Assembly: GCA_036365515.1 (NCBI GenBank)
Contig: CM070873.1
Span: 77,104,029 to 77,168,028 of the forward strand
Source: Torymus aiolomorphi
Taxonomy: Eukaryota > Arthropoda > Insecta > Hymenoptera > Torymidae
Direction of reading: 5' to 3'
DNA length: 64,000 bases
The position numbers and the translations under genes are program-made. The notes under the pieces are model-generated. The model made no database searches, was not told where the DNA came from, and worked only from the letters and a program-made list of their open reading frames with translations. Below are positions 11,084 to 22,530 of this stretch, one piece after another. Numbering within the stretch: position 1 is the stretch's first letter; each line of letters opens with the position of its first letter.

Positions 11084-12152
11084 AACTAGAGATGCTTCTC
11101 AGGGCTCTTCTAACTCGAATGCTGCTCCAGTGCTTCCAAGCCATACTCAATCTACTAATGTTTCGTTTCAATCTTTACCGAAGGTAGACTTACCAAAGTT
11201 TTCGGGGAAATTCTCGGATTGGGAAAATTTTAGAGACGTCTTTCGTTCAGTCATACATCGTCGCGAAGACTTAACGCCTGTTCTAAAATTGCATTATCTT
11301 CGCACTCACCTTACAGGTGAAGCACTTGAGAAAATTAAATCTCTTCCAATTTCTGGTGATAATTATGACCGAGCATGGACAGCTTTAATCGAATATTACG
11401 AGAATCAACGTCGCATTGTTAACTCTCACATCTCAGAAATCTTTTCAGTTAAATCTATGAAGGCAGATTCTTCGTCGGACATCAAACGGATTTATAGGGA
11501 AATTTTCAATCCCATCGCTAGTCTGACCTCTCTAAATAGAGCGGCTTCTTTAGGTAGTGATTTAATTGTTCATTTTACGCTGAATAGGCTTGATTTAAAT
11601 ACTCGTAAAGAATGGGAAAAGCATCTAGGTGACAGTGTTGATCCACCGACAATGGAGCAACTTCAAGCCTTTCTTCGAAGTCAAACCCTCACTCTAGAGG
11701 CCATCGAGGCTGGCACTAAATCGTCTTCGAACAATAACTCGAAAACTCAGTCATCTAATTCAAAATCTCGAAAACCAGAGCAAGACAATGCTCGCTCGGC
11801 TGCAAACGCGAAAAATCAACAAAAAAGGAAATGTTTGCTATGTAATGAACCGCATTACTTAAATCGATGCGAACAATTCATCAATAAGACGAGCCAGGAG
11901 AGGAAAGACTTTCTTAAGTCGTACAATCTTTGTTTTAATTGTTTAGGTAAGCACCCCATAAAGAATTGTCCTTCCTCTTATCGATGCTTCGTTTGCAAAG
12001 CTAATCATCACACTTTAGTACACGTTGATGGTTATTCGCATAATCTATCGGATAATTCGTCAACACCTGTTCAAACCGCCTCAGTTCTAGACTCTTCAAG
12101 CTCAAATTGTGGTAATGTTGTCGTCCCTAACGACATTCAATCTGCTTCTTAA
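11084..12152 (+). pseudogene. BEL1 gag, C-terminal part (DUF1759 and zinc knuckles)
   Basis: Continues gag after the 6.8-kb insertion. The DUF1759 region begins PKVDLPKFSGKFSDWENFRD and runs through the capsid-like helices. A linker rich in S, N and K follows, then cysteine-histidine knuckles (CLLCNEPHYLNRC, CFNCLGKHPIKNC and CFVCKANHHTLVH) that bind nucleic acid. The frame ends at TAA near 12150. BEL2 has sense codons at this point, so this is a nonsense mutation in a frame that originally ran on into protease. Confidence 0.88.
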
Positions 12153-13910
12153 GCAGCCTCCCTTAATAGCGGAGTAAGTACTAAATGTACAGGAGTGCTT
12201 TTAGCTACCGCTAGGGTTAACGCCCTTGGTCCTAACGGAACCAAAATTCAAATTCGTGCGCTCATCAATCCTGGATCTCAAATCTCACTTGTCACACAAG
12301 CTTTGTGTAACTTGCTTTCCCTAAATTGTAGAACCAGTCATACGCACATTCAAGGTATAGGAGAAAAGACAGCTGCCGTGTCTTCAAAGGTAGCTTGCCT
12401 TACTATACAACCCCATTTTGATTCAACTTATTCTCTAGAAGTTGATACAATAATCTTGCCAAGATTATCTTCGTATAAGCCTCTCACTTTAGGTGGCATC
12501 TCTAATCTCGAATACTTAAGAGGGCTGCAGCTAGCAGACCCCATGTATCTCGAACCTTCACGCATCGATATTCTTCTCGGTGCAAGCGCTTATGCGCAAA
12601 TCATTGAAAGCCGAATAAAGAAGGGCCAAAGTCTTCAGCCGATAGCACTAAGTTCTAAACTTGGATGGCTCCTTACTGGCAATCTCGCGTCGTCACCCCC
12701 AGAAAGCGGGCCAGACCCTTTATCTCTTCATTGTTCGAACAGCTGCGAGCATGAAGCCAAACTTTTGGAGCTCGTACAAGATTTTTGGAAGGCGGAGGAA
12801 ATAACAGCCGACAAAAAATCTTACTCGCCTGACGAACAAGCATGCGAGGAGTTCTATCAGAAAACTACTCGTCAAGATGAAACAGGGCAATATATAGTAA
12901 GTCTACCCTGGAAAAGTCGAGACAAGTTGAGTTCTGCTCACCTCGAAAGCTCTCATTCGGCCACGCTACGCGCACTCAATTGTCTCGCAGCAAACTTCGA
13001 TAAGGACGAGAAACTCAAAATAGCCTATACAGAGTTTATGAAAGAGTACATTGATCTAGGTCATATGTCACTTTCCTCGAATTTCGATCCGTTATCTAAC
13101 AAAAGTCAAGCCTTCTTACCACATCTTGGTGTGTGGAAGGAAACCAGTACAACTACCAAATTACGTGCTGTGTTTAATGGTTCGAGTAAAACCAAGACAG
13201 GCGCCTCGGTCAACGATCTTCTACACGTTGGACCCAATCTTCTTCAGAATCCCGTCGCTTTGATCTGTGCCTGGCGTAGGTATAAGATCGCACTTTCAGC
13301 TGACGTGGAAAAAATGTTCAGACAAATTGGTGTCGAACAAGCTGATCAACCCTATCAATCGATTTTATGGCATTTTTACAAGAGTGAACCCATTCGGGTC
13401 TATCGATTGACCACAGTGACGTATGGTTTGGCATGCTCGCCTTTTCTAGCCATACGCACGCTCTTAAAATTAGCCGAAGACTATGGCAAAAAATATCCAA
13501 TTGCAGCTGAAGCTGTCCGAACAGAAATGTATTCAGATAATGTGTTTTCTGGTGCACACTCTTTTGAAGAAGCTTTGCAAAAGCAAGATGAGTTAATTCA
13601 ACTCTTTAAGCAAGGTCATTTCAATCTTCGTAAGTGGACTTCAAATAATGCTGAAGTTCTCTCCTATCTACCCTCTAATATGTTAGCTGTAGATACGATT
13701 TCATTATTTGCCTCAGAAACATCTGTACCAATTTTAGGTATAGATTGGCAACCTAACACCGACTATTTTAGTTTTCACATTGAGAATACCCCCTTGGAGC
13801 TACCATTTACTAAACGTTCAGTCCTTTCGAGAATTGCTCGGATCTTTGATCCTATGGGATGGTTAGCGCCTGTTGTGATTACTGCAAAAATCATTATGCA
13901 GTCGTTATAG
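12153..13910 (+). pseudogene. BEL1 protease and reverse transcriptase
   Basis: The same frame as gag resumes, giving a DUF1758-type aspartic protease. Its active-site triplet reads NPG (RALINPGSQ), whereas BEL2 has DPG, so the catalytic Asp is lost. The RT domain follows, with LGVWKETSTTTKLRAVFNGS, LSADVEKMFRQI and TYGLACSPFLA. The RT active-site box reads YSDN where YVDD is usual in the family, so the second Asp is changed. Both changes would inactivate the enzymes. The frame stops at TAG, 13908-13910, and continues in frame as RNase H. Confidence 0.9.
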
Positions 13911-14540
13911 ATTTTTAAGGTAGGCTGGGATGATGAGCTTCCATATGAAACCTCTGATCGTTGGCAGAATTGGTTGCTAGATCTCTCTTCTATTTCTGAG
14001 ATCAAAATCCCTCGCTGGAGTGGATACTCTCTCCAATGTGAGCTTCTTGAAATTCATGGATTCGCTGACGCATCTAAGTTTGCATATGGTGCTGTAGTCT
14101 ACCTGCGCTTAATACAAACACAAGAGGTGCTCGTCACCCTTCAAGTGGCTAAGACGCGAGTAGCTCCGCTTAAAACACTAAACATACCTCGCTTAGAACT
14201 TTGCGCTGCGTTGCTACTTGCTCGTCTGGTGCAAACTTTTGTCGAATCTTTTCCCATAAAGGTTAAGAGTATTCATCTATGGTCAGACTCAGCAGATGTA
14301 CTATTTTGGCTGAAAGACCACCCTTCAAGATGGAGTGTATTTGTAGCTAACAGGTGTTCGGAAATTCACACTCTACTACCCGACGCATACTGGCATCATG
14401 TGCGTTCTGCTGACAACCCCGCCGATGTCATTTCTCGAGGAATTGAGCCTTCAAAACTAGCTTCGCATCGCTTATGGTGGCAAGGCCCCGTCTGGCCCTC
14501 GGATATTCATGAGCCTGGTCGAGGTCTCATGACGAGCTCA
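13911..14540 (+). pseudogene. BEL1 RNase H domain
   Basis: In frame with the RT. Contains FADASKFAYGAVVYL (first catalytic Asp), a conserved NIPRLELCAALLLARL stretch with the Glu, HLWSDSADVLFWL (second Asp) and RSADNPADVISRG (last Asp), the normal set for retroelement RNase H, which removes the RNA strand during reverse transcription. A frameshift near 14530 shifts the following region into another frame. BEL2 has lost this domain by deletion. Confidence 0.85.
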
Positions 14541-15694
14541 ATTTCAATGTAAATAGTCTCAATCTTCAACCTAGTCACACTCTAGTCGCTAGTAAAAGCT
14601 CTCCAGTTTCTGTCAAGAATACTCCAGAAATTTGGAGTCTCTTTGAAAAGTACTCTTCATTAGAAAAGTTGTTAAGGATGGCTTCGTACTGCTTCAGATT
14701 TATTAATAGAATCTGTTCGAAAATAGTGCGTACGACGTCTTCGATTTCAGGCGTTACCTTTTTCACTGTTCTTCAATCCCTACTATGCCATTACACTCAG
14801 AATTTGAAGGAGATAAGTGCTAGTGAGATTGAGAACACTAGACTTTGTCTGATATATCTAGTTCAAACAGCGTATTTCAAACTTGAATTACAACAATTAC
14901 AGAGAAAAGGTAGACTTTCATCGAAAAGTACTCTTTTACCATTAAATCCCATGATACAAAATCATTTGCTCAAGGTGGGCGGTCGACTCTCACATTCTCT
15001 TCTCGAAGAAGATGCTAAGCATCCCCTCATCCTTCCTGCTGATTGTCAGTTTACGACTCTATTAATAAGAGATGCTCATCATCGCACTCTACATGGTGAT
15101 GTTCAGCTGACTCTAGCTACTCTTCGACGTCAGTTTTGGATAGTGAGAGGACGATCAGCTGTTAAAAAAGTCATCAGAACATGCATTACTTGTACACGTC
15201 ATGCCGCTAGAGTGCCCACTCAATTAATGGGTGAACTACCCAAGGCCCGAGTGCGCCCTTCTTCACCGTTCGAACGAGCTGGTGTTCATTACGCCGGTCC
15301 GATCAACGTTCGACTTACTAAAGCTCGAGGAAAGGGAACAATGAAAGGATATGTCGCGATATTCATCTGTATGGCTACTAGAGCCGTCCACATAGAGATA
15401 GTCGAGGACTATTCTGGCGAAGCGTTCATCGCTGCTTTCCATCGATTTACTGCTCGTAGAGGTCATTGTAAAGAGTTATACTCTGACCAAGGTACTAACT
15501 TCGTTGGGGCAGATGCTCAACTAAGGCAGATGGTAGACGCTTCGTCAGAATTCTCTGCTCGTGTTGTTCGGTCTCTTACTCAAAAAGGAACCTCCTGGAT
15601 TTTCAATCCTCCCAGTGCACCCCATTTTGGAGGCATTTGGGAAGCAGCAGTTAAATCGGCGAAACATCATTTGCGCCGAGTCATTGGAGAATAA
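14541..15694 (+). pseudogene. BEL1 integrase
   Basis: The open frame has an N-terminal HHCC zinc-binding pattern (HHRTLHGD, then CITCTRH), then the DDE core. The first catalytic position reads AGVHYAGP where BEL2 keeps Asp, so it is mutated. The second Asp is in LYSDQGTNFVGA, and the Glu is in GGIWEAAVKSAK. The domain inserts the cDNA into the host genome. The frame is closed by TAA at 15692-15694 where BEL2 has a sense codon. The same frame resumes directly after it. Confidence 0.88.
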
Positions 15695-16180
15695 GTTCTT
15701 ACTTTTTCTGAACTTGCTACACTTATGTGCCATATTGAAGCATGCCTTAACTCCAGACCATTAACTGCTCTCACCGATGATCCTACTGACCTTGATTTTC
15801 TATCACCTTCACATTTTCTTATTCAACGTTCATCATTTTTAGTTCCCGAAGAAGATGTCAAGGAAGTTAACATCCCACCTGGAAAACGCTGGCTGCTGAT
15901 TAGTCAGCTCACTCAACATTCCTGGTCCAAATGGTCTTCAGAGTACTTGACATCCCTGCAATCATGCCAGAAGTGGAGGCAACGGCATCGCCCAGTAGGA
16001 GTTGGTCACCTCGTGCTCATAAGAAGTGAGCTCACTCCACCAGCCAAGTGGCCTCTCGCCTGTGTCATCGCCACCCATCCAGAAAGGGATGGAATCACTC
16101 GCGTGATCGACTTGCGCACGGCCACCTCAACTCTTCGTCGCCCCATCGCCACGGTCGTACGTCTTCACCCTGCTGAATGA
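15695..16180 (+). pseudogene. BEL1 integrase C-terminal region (DUF5641)
   Basis: Continues in the integrase frame with EACLNSRPLTALTDDPTDLD, SPSHFLIQRSS and GKRWLLISQLTQHSWSKW, then an SH3-like stretch (VLIRSELTPPAKWPLACV), which is the usual end of BEL pol (DUF5641). It stops 31 bp before the 3' LTR, as expected for the family. No envelope gene follows. Confidence 0.85.
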
Positions 16181-16198
16181 GGACCATTCGCCAGATTG

Positions 16199-16214
16199 GC
16201 GAAGGTGGGCGGAA
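16199..16214 (+). promoter_or_regulatory. BEL1 polypurine tract
   Basis: GCGAAGGTGGGCGGAA directly precedes the 3' LTR. The same GAAGGTGGGCGGAA precedes the 3' LTR of BEL2. It is the expected plus-strand primer. Confidence 0.75.
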
Positions 16215-16538
16215 TGTTGGGAATTCAGCATAAAATACTAGACGCCGAGAGCGTTTCCCTCTCCTCTGGCCTTCTACACATACGTGAGCGAGTCGCGCCA
16301 GTCGTCTCTCGCCACGCGCCTCTTTACCCCCCCCCCCAAATACCAAAGCACGCCGACGGCACTTCGCAGCGCCGGCCGGAGTCAGTTCACGCGCGACGGC
16401 CAAGAGAGACAGCAACGAGTGACGGCAGTTGAGACTGCACAACGGCAGACTCAATAAGTTCACCATCTTATCTCTACACGAAAGCCTTTTCATTTTTCGA
16501 ACCTCTACAGTCCACCATCCTTCATACATCACAAAACA
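16215..16538 (+). repeat. BEL1 3' LTR (324 bp)
   Basis: Begins TGTTGGGAATTC, ends CACAAAACA and is followed by the TSD ATTAT. It includes a run of ten C near 16328 and a GC-rich central part missing from the 5' LTR. The central part shares GCCGGCCGG and the GCGACGGCCA...AGAGACAGCAA block with the BEL2 LTR. Confidence 0.9.
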
Positions 16539-16543
16539 ATTAT

Positions 16544-16616
16544 CAAATTCATCAAGAGTGCTAATTATCCAGTGTGTGGTTAATCATATTCACGACTGTA
16601 CTCCCCATTGCAGTAA
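16544..16616 (-). pseudogene. hAT1 transposase, short internal piece
   Basis: Minus-strand sequence that continues the frame of the 1648-2252 piece across BEL1 (THWIISTLDEF). It soon meets a TGA. It lies between the BEL1 TSD and the TTAA MITE. Confidence 0.55.
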
Positions 16617-16620
16617 TTAA

Positions 16621-16814
16621 AGAAATAATTTAGTCAATTCTGACAAGGTACGTACCTTCGCTATCCCTTGACTAATCGCTACGCGATAATAAAGCCTGAA
16701 GATGTCGACAAATCCGTCGATGAAACGTCGCATTGGACTACACAACACCTTTGTAGTTTTGAATTTTTACGCTTGCTCCCAACGGATCTTGTCAGAATTG
16801 ACTAAATTATTTCT
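16621..16814. mobile_element. TTAA-flanked MITE, 194 bp
   Basis: Perfect 27-bp inverted ends (AGAAATAATTTAGTCAATTC... and its complement) flanked by TTAA at 16617-16620 and 16815-16818. It contains CCTGAAGATGTCGAC, then GTCGATGAAACG (16695-16727), a hammerhead-like core. It is inserted in hAT1 and has no coding capacity. Confidence 0.88.
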
Positions 16815-16818
16815 TTAA

Positions 16819-16927
16819 GTGCTTATTATCTCCCACAGCGATGTTACAAACTTTCTTTCATCAAAGTCTATAAATGTAACAATTATGCATTGTGCACTTG
16901 GGAAACATCTGTCGTTTCGTCAAAATG
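16819..16927 (-). pseudogene. hAT1 transposase, first catalytic motif
   Basis: Encodes FDETTDVSQVHNA followed by a stop. DETTDVS is the classical first acidic motif of hAT transposases. The piece joins in frame to the N-terminal piece beyond the Tigger element (the frame reads into ANSKFGI at 20662). The TAA after the motif shows decay. Confidence 0.75.
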
Positions 16928-16929
16928 TA

Positions 16930-19900
16930 GGGGAAGGTGGGGCGTCACGGGCACCCAAACTTTAATTCAAGATTATATAAAAGATCTATGAATTTGAACT
17001 CTGAAAAAAATTGTAATAAATCGTCAATGCCGCTAGGAAACTGAGTCTAATCAATACAAACATTATACTGGCTTATATTTTATAATATAAAATTGGTAAG
17101 TATAACCTTTGAAAATGCTCTGCGTGCCCCACTAGTGGGGCAGATGTGGCACGGGGGTGGGGCACGTGGAGCCCGTTCTAATGAACAATATAATTGAGGT
17201 TGAAATTATTTTCACGAATTTATCACATGATGATATTTGCTTATTAATTATAACACGAAATATATGTAATATAATGTAAATAGAAAAAAAATAACGTTTG
17301 CGAATGAAGGTGAGAGAAAAATAAATAACGACTCTATTCAGAAATAACAATAATATGTTATTATTTTGCATTGCACATAAAACATAATATTATACATCGA
17401 ACAATAATAATAAAGTATTATAATTAAGTACTAGTTTATTATCACATTTTTCATAATACTTTTCTTTTCATATATAATATTATTAAATTCTTAAACTACT
17501 TATTATCATATTTTATAATATCAAAATATAATATCACAATAGTAATTCTTCATAATAATTTATGAGATTACATTAAAACTTGGAGATCATTTTCATCTAC
17601 ATAACAAATATTATAATTTTCAAAAGGAACGCCATTTAGAAGAGATGATTCTTGAGGGTTATCATCTACTTGTAATAAATACCCATCTTGTAAAAAATAT
17701 TCACCTTCTTGCAAAGGTAGCGTCTTCGTGTCAATTATTTTTACTGCATTGACAGGTCTTCCTTGATTTTCCAAATTAGCAAGAGGTTTCCTTCTTTTTG
17801 TTGTTCTCGGAGTTGAAGACTGCTTACGTTTCCGTGATTGAGGCACTGGTAGATCAGGGAATACGTAAGGCGTTGATAAAACTACATCTGATTTAATTGG
17901 ATTAGAAGTCTGCTTTATTACTGGTTCTTTTTTGATATTTTTTATTTTCTCAGCAATCAGATTTTCTTTATATTGATCGCTAGTAATGAGACAGGCTTTA
18001 CCTTTCGCTCTTACTCTTTTGCCTTTCAATGGAGTCATATTGCATGTAGCAGACGTGGTTGGAGCTTCAACAGATTGATCCTTCGACTGTACTTGTGTAC
18101 GTATTTGTGATGGCAGAAGAGAGAGTGGAAATTCTATGTCAGCATCATGACTCTATAGCTGTTCTAATGGTATGGATGTGGAATTTGAATCTAAACAGGA
18201 GCTCTGTAATCAATACAAGAAAACTGAATTAAGATATAAAAAAATAATAAATATTAATTATTTTAATTTAATTTATAAGACTGTAAGACCGATGGAAAAA
18301 TTCTCATCAGTTGATAGTAAGTTGCAGTCGACATAAGTAATATTTTTAATGAAAAAAATAATAAATTGTAAAAAATATTAAATATTATTTTCTCACCAAA
18401 AAATTAATAAGTGGCTTAGCCTGTAATAGGTAAGACAGGGGGATTCGCACTTCACCTTCTGCATTACCATTTTCAGTATTTATTAATTTACTATTGCACT
18501 CTACTGCTGGCTGAGAGTCATTATTATGATTTGATTGTGTACTGGTGCTCGAAACTTGTTTAATAATCTCACTAAACTCTGCGATTTTGGTCTCAGACTC
18601 TGTAATGTAAGCATTAGATTTTTTGTTAGTAATAATAGTACAAAATTTTAATAATTAAATCAATTTCATATACCTAAATTACTAATATCACTTGTTAACG
18701 AAGAATCACCTCTCTTCGAAGGAGCAAAGTCACTCTCAGAAAACACTTCTTCATTAAATGGGCAAATTCCACATTTCCTAAAAGCATTAATAGCTGTTTC
18801 CATCTTGGCTGCTTTCAGAAATGATTTCCCAAATACTGAGAACAAATTTTCAAGTTTAACCGATACATGCTGTTGTTGCAGTGATGAAATTTCTTTGCCA
18901 AAACAGCTATTGAGAGGGGCCATAAAACCTACGTCCAGAGGCTGCATTTTATGAGTGCAGTGGGGTGGAAAACACAAGATCTCCACGCCATTTTCTCTTG
19001 CTAGGTCAATAACTTTAAGGTTTTTAACGTGAGATACATGTCCATCTAGAAGTAACAGCACTGGATTGTCTGGTTTAGCTTGAGAAAATTGAATAAACTT
19101 GTTGAACCATCTTGCAAAAATTTCAGTTTGCATATAACCTGTTTTGTGAAACTCGGCCCATGCTCCTGGTGGTGCATCATGCAACAGCTTTGGGTTTACT
19201 TTCACGCGAGGAAAAATTAGCATTGGAGGCATAAAAACATCCGCTGCTGACATGCAAATCTCAGCGGTTACTGTTTCTCCACGTTCAGCCACTGTTTTTC
19301 CTCCAACCTGTCTTTTTCCTCTCTTCGCTATTACTTTTGGGGATGACTTAGGTACAACAGAGATGCCAGTTTCGTCGACATTATAAATTTTATCAGCTGT
19401 AAAGTTGTGCTTTTTCAAGACATCTTTCAGTAAGTGAAAGAACTGTTTTACTGCTTCTTCATTGAAGCCGTGGGCTCTAGCAGCAGAAGTGTGTTCTGCT
19501 TTTCGATGTGCAAAAGCATGTCGACTCATAAAGCCTCTTAACCAGTCCTTTCCAGCAAGTCCTACGATATATACATAAATATTAAGACAAAATTAGAAAA
19601 AATATTATTTACTTAATTACGAAAAAACAAAAATTGATTTCAATTTAGTCCCCACCTTTTTTACGACTAAAATTGTGATCAATTTTTAACTTTTCCGCAA
19701 ATTCAAAAGCCAACTTCCTAAGATCTGTTGATGTAAGTCCTAACAGACGATTATCCATATCTGTTATGTACTTGGCCAATGCCTCTTCTTGCTCATAATT
19801 AAATGTTCGACTAAACTCTGTAACTAAATATAAAAACTATAAATAACTGAAGCTGAACATAACCAAACGTAATTATAATTGCATTGTAAAAAAATACCTA

Positions 19901-20659
19901 TTTTGGTAGTATCTTCATTGCGTGAAATATTGTCAGTGATGGCTTTTACCTTCCTTTGAAGAGTAGATCGCGTTACACCAAACTCTTTTGCCACACTTTT
20001 GCACGATTTCCCTTTTTCTACTACACTTTTGATAGCCAAGTGCATTTGACCATCGTCCCAACTCAACCTATCAGTCTTCTTCTTATATGTTCTAACCATT
20101 ACGTTTTTCTAACGTAGCTTACACTATTTTAATTATTCTAACTTAAAACTAAAAGTAAAGCTCTGGATCAGAGCGTATCAGTCTTGCTCCAATTTGCATG
20201 TTGGCAAGGTTAGACTGCCACTCCAAAATAACAGGTGTTGCCGGTCGCCGCGTCGCTATGTGCTCCCCGTGCCCCACCGGGGGGACCCGGCGTGCCCCAT
20301 TTACAACGAGTTTTAAAATCATTCGTTTATATTTTAGAAAAATCTATCGAAAAAAACAAGAAATGTGCTTGAAAGTATAAAACTTAAGCTTTCAAATACA
20401 TTTGGTTTCATATTAATCCGAGATATATTCGCTCTTTGTCAGTAAAGCCAAAAATTAAGCCATCGTATTTTCACTGCTCCGAATTTCAACCTTGTGAAAT
20501 TAATTCATACGAGTTTTTTTTCATATGAAACACTCGGATATAAAAACTAGTATAGTTTTTTATGCATTTTTATGAACATTTGTTTTTAAAGAACCGTTTA
20601 CGGCTTTAATATTAAAATGCCCAACTGACCCGACAGGCTCACCGTGCCCCACCTTCCCC
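16930..20659 (-). mobile_element. Tigger/pogo-type DNA transposon, nearly intact
   Basis: Ends are GGGGAAGGTGGGGC and its complement (14 of 14), with TA on both sides (16928-16929 and 20660-20661). TA targets and a CENP-B-like transposase are the signature of the pogo/Tigger group. Subterminal GTGCCCCAC/GTGGGGCAC motifs recur near 17127-17165 and 20267-20300 and may be transposase binding sites. One spliced gene fills the minus strand. It is inserted in hAT1. Confidence 0.92.
17568..20099 (-). CDS. Tigger/pogo transposase, five exons, one in-frame stop
   Basis: Proposed exons (minus strand): 20099-19898, 19817-19656, 19561-18674, 18599-18397 and 18203-17568, all with GT/AG ends and matching phases (1, 1, 1, 0), giving 697 codons including the stop. 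Exon 1 encodes a Psq-type helix-turn-helix (KSVAKEFGVTRSTLQRKVKA) that binds DNA. Exons 2-3 carry the CENP-B-like region (LAGKDWLRGFMSRH). Exon 3 holds the catalytic core: YNVDETG, LLLLDGHVSHV and QPLDVGFMAPL supply the three Asp. Exons 4-5 are low-complexity and basic (GKRVRAKGKACLIT). A TAG at 18155-18153 lies in frame in exon 5, after the catalytic core, so a truncated product would keep both key domains. It is either a relic or only recently disabled. Confidence 0.85.
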
Positions 20660-20661
20660 TA

Positions 20662-21076
20662 TCCCAAATTTGCTGTTAGCTAACTTTCTTATTAGATCCA
20701 TTTGATATGCATTAGCTATACTTATTTTAATTACGTTAGGAACAGTTTTTCGATTCATTATAATCCTCAGCCAGATTTCTTGACAATCTTCGTCCATTCC
20801 TATTTCTTTCAAAACAGGCGTTAAATTATCAGCCAGAAGAAAGACTAAATTATGTTCGGCGAACACTGCACTCAATTTAATTAGTGCTTTGGTAACTTTT
20901 TGAGAAATTCTTTCTTCTCGTTCATCCACAACACCATTTGCCAAATTGATAGCTCTTATATGCCTATCACTTTCCGCGTGAATGCGAATATTTCTTAATG
21001 AAGCAACAAATTCATGGTTGGATATTCTACACCTCGCGCGAAGATTATTACCTAGCACCGGTCGAAGCCATTGTTC
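20662..21076 (-). pseudogene. hAT1 transposase, N-terminal part with BED-like finger
   Basis: Minus-strand frame reading QWLRPVLGNNLRARC, HAESDRHIRAI (degenerate BED-type zinc finger, which binds the transposon ends) and FAEHNLVFLLADNL (the (A/I)EHN.(S/P)F...DHL pattern typical of hAT N-termini). The frame runs upstream only through CT-repeat sequence belonging to the Gypsy LTR, so true hAT coding stops at 21076. Gypsy starts at the next base, so the missing upstream part should lie beyond the lost Gypsy 3' end. Confidence 0.75.
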
Positions 21077-21273
21077 TGTGACGGAGATGCGACTCCGCAC
21101 ACACAGGCGCACATAAGGCACGCCGAACACACAAACCCCCCACATAGAACAGTCACAACAGATACACACACACAGATAACACGGCCAGCTGAAGCGAGCA
21201 GCGAGGTAGCAGGAGCTACGCGCGAGCACACGCAGGTAATATTGATAGCGGGATGGGGAAATGGTAAAGGGAC

Positions 21274-21274
<1 letters not shown>

Positions 21275-21367
<93 letters not shown>
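21275..21367. repeat. (AG)n microsatellite, about 46 units
   Basis: An uninterrupted AG run inside the Gypsy LTR. Serine/leucine and arginine/glutamate frames across it are artefacts. Confidence 0.97.
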
Positions 21368-21368
<1 letters not shown>

Positions 21369-21919
21369 GCGATGTAAAATCTGAGCACGGAAGAGGATTC
21401 GGCACGGGCTACGGGCAGTCTAACCGGTACCGCTGACCAATAAGCCGGCCTCGCCCGCGGCAGTTTACGGCGAGGAGCAAAGGGCCGCGACGGAGACGAG
21501 CGGCGGAGTGCTCGCTGACTCACGACAGGACGCCGACGCTGAGGAGGAGGGCAGCTACCAAGCCCTCACTGTCCCCGTGTCACCTGTCACCTGCAGCGCC
21601 GCTGGCCACCGCTCCAAGCTAAGCCGCCTGCCGTCGGAAGGGACTCGAAGAAGCCGCTCGCTGCGCACTAGCGCCTGAGTCCACAAGCCTTCGTCTCGCA
21701 GACGACTTCGAGAGACAGAGCGAGGTCACAACAGCCACGTCGAGCCCGCCGATGCGCCCCGGAGCAACCGAGCCCCGTAAGTGCAACTTTGTACACGCCG
21801 GCGGACGACGCGCTCGTCGCCTGATCTCTCTATCGCGGTCGCGGACGCGAGGTGTTTCAGGACTCTTTCGATCAGCCTCAAGCCCCTCGCCTCTCGCGGA
21901 AAACTACACTGTGCGCGGC

Positions 21920-22083
<164 letters not shown>

Positions 22084-22510
22084 CGGGATACTGTACGTTG
22101 GGAGCGCAGAAGGGCGGTTTTTTGTATAGCGCGACGCTTCGAGAGCGAACGCGCTCTCGGAGCGCGAGATTAAGTATCGATTGTACACGCGATTGAATAA
22201 ATAGTCTGAGAGAATATATTTATAAACGAAGTGTATGGTTATTAACGTGTTTAGCATTCCCCTTTCACTTGCGAGATTATTGCATGCACTTTACAGCGAG
22301 AACTACTATAGCAGCAGCCCAGACACACCGAAAAGCTGCTGACGGGGACCCACGACACCCAGCCGGGTAGAGGCGAATTGTCTGAGACAACCCCGTCTCT
22401 TGTGCCCTGGCACTCTGACTGCGCAAGCTTTCGGCCTGGAGAGAGCACACAACAGGGTCGGCTAAAGCCACCCATTGCACATGCACAGCGGTCAGAATGC
22501 CCCGTCACAA

Positions 22511-22530
22511 TGGCGCCTAAATGATTAAAT
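22511..22530 (+). promoter_or_regulatory. Gypsy primer-binding-site-like motif, duplicated at 22861
   Basis: TGGCGCCTAAATG follows the LTR tip CGTCACAA. A second copy, CGTCACAATGGTGCCCTAACGTAGG, lies at about 22853-22877, and both are followed by similar TTAAATAA sequence. The second is closer to the TGGCGCCCAACG start known from tRNA-Lys-primed elements. A partial tandem duplication of the LTR/leader border explains both. Confidence 0.5.

Larger units (their letters stand above)
2253..16538 (+). mobile_element. BEL1: BEL/Pao LTR retrotransposon, defective
   Basis: Direct terminal repeats, a tRNA-Tyr-type primer site, gag-pol domains in the BEL order (DUF1759 gag, zinc knuckles, protease, RT, RNase H, integrase, DUF5641), a purine-rich tract and a perfect 5-bp TSD (ATTAT, 2248-2252 and 16539-16543) define the element. 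It lies inside hAT1. Gag is interrupted by a 6.8-kb TTAA-flanked element. Stops at about 12150, 13908 and 15692, a frameshift near 14530 and substitutions at catalytic residues leave it dead. It shares most of gag-pol with BEL2 at 34234-40595 but has a quite different LTR, so the two are related subfamilies. Confidence 0.92.
777..21076 (-). mobile_element. hAT1 composite: old hAT transposon split by three insertions
   Basis: Transposase pieces lie in consistent minus-strand order: BED-like N-terminus (20662-21076), first acidic motif DETTDVS (16819-16927), a short piece (16544-16616), central region (1648-2252) and C-terminal dimerisation region (777-1454). The interrupting sequences are a Tigger element, a TTAA MITE and BEL1, each with its own target-site duplication. 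Leaving out the Tigger element and one copy of its TA joins the frame on both sides. Gypsy sequence starts where the N-terminal coding ends, so the 5' end of hAT1 is not in this block. All pieces are decayed. Confidence 0.8.

Noticed and set aside
21052..21523. Long minus- and plus-strand open frames with Ser/Leu or Arg/Glu repeats
   Set aside because: They are translations of the (AG)n run. Only the part left of 21077 is real hAT1 coding.
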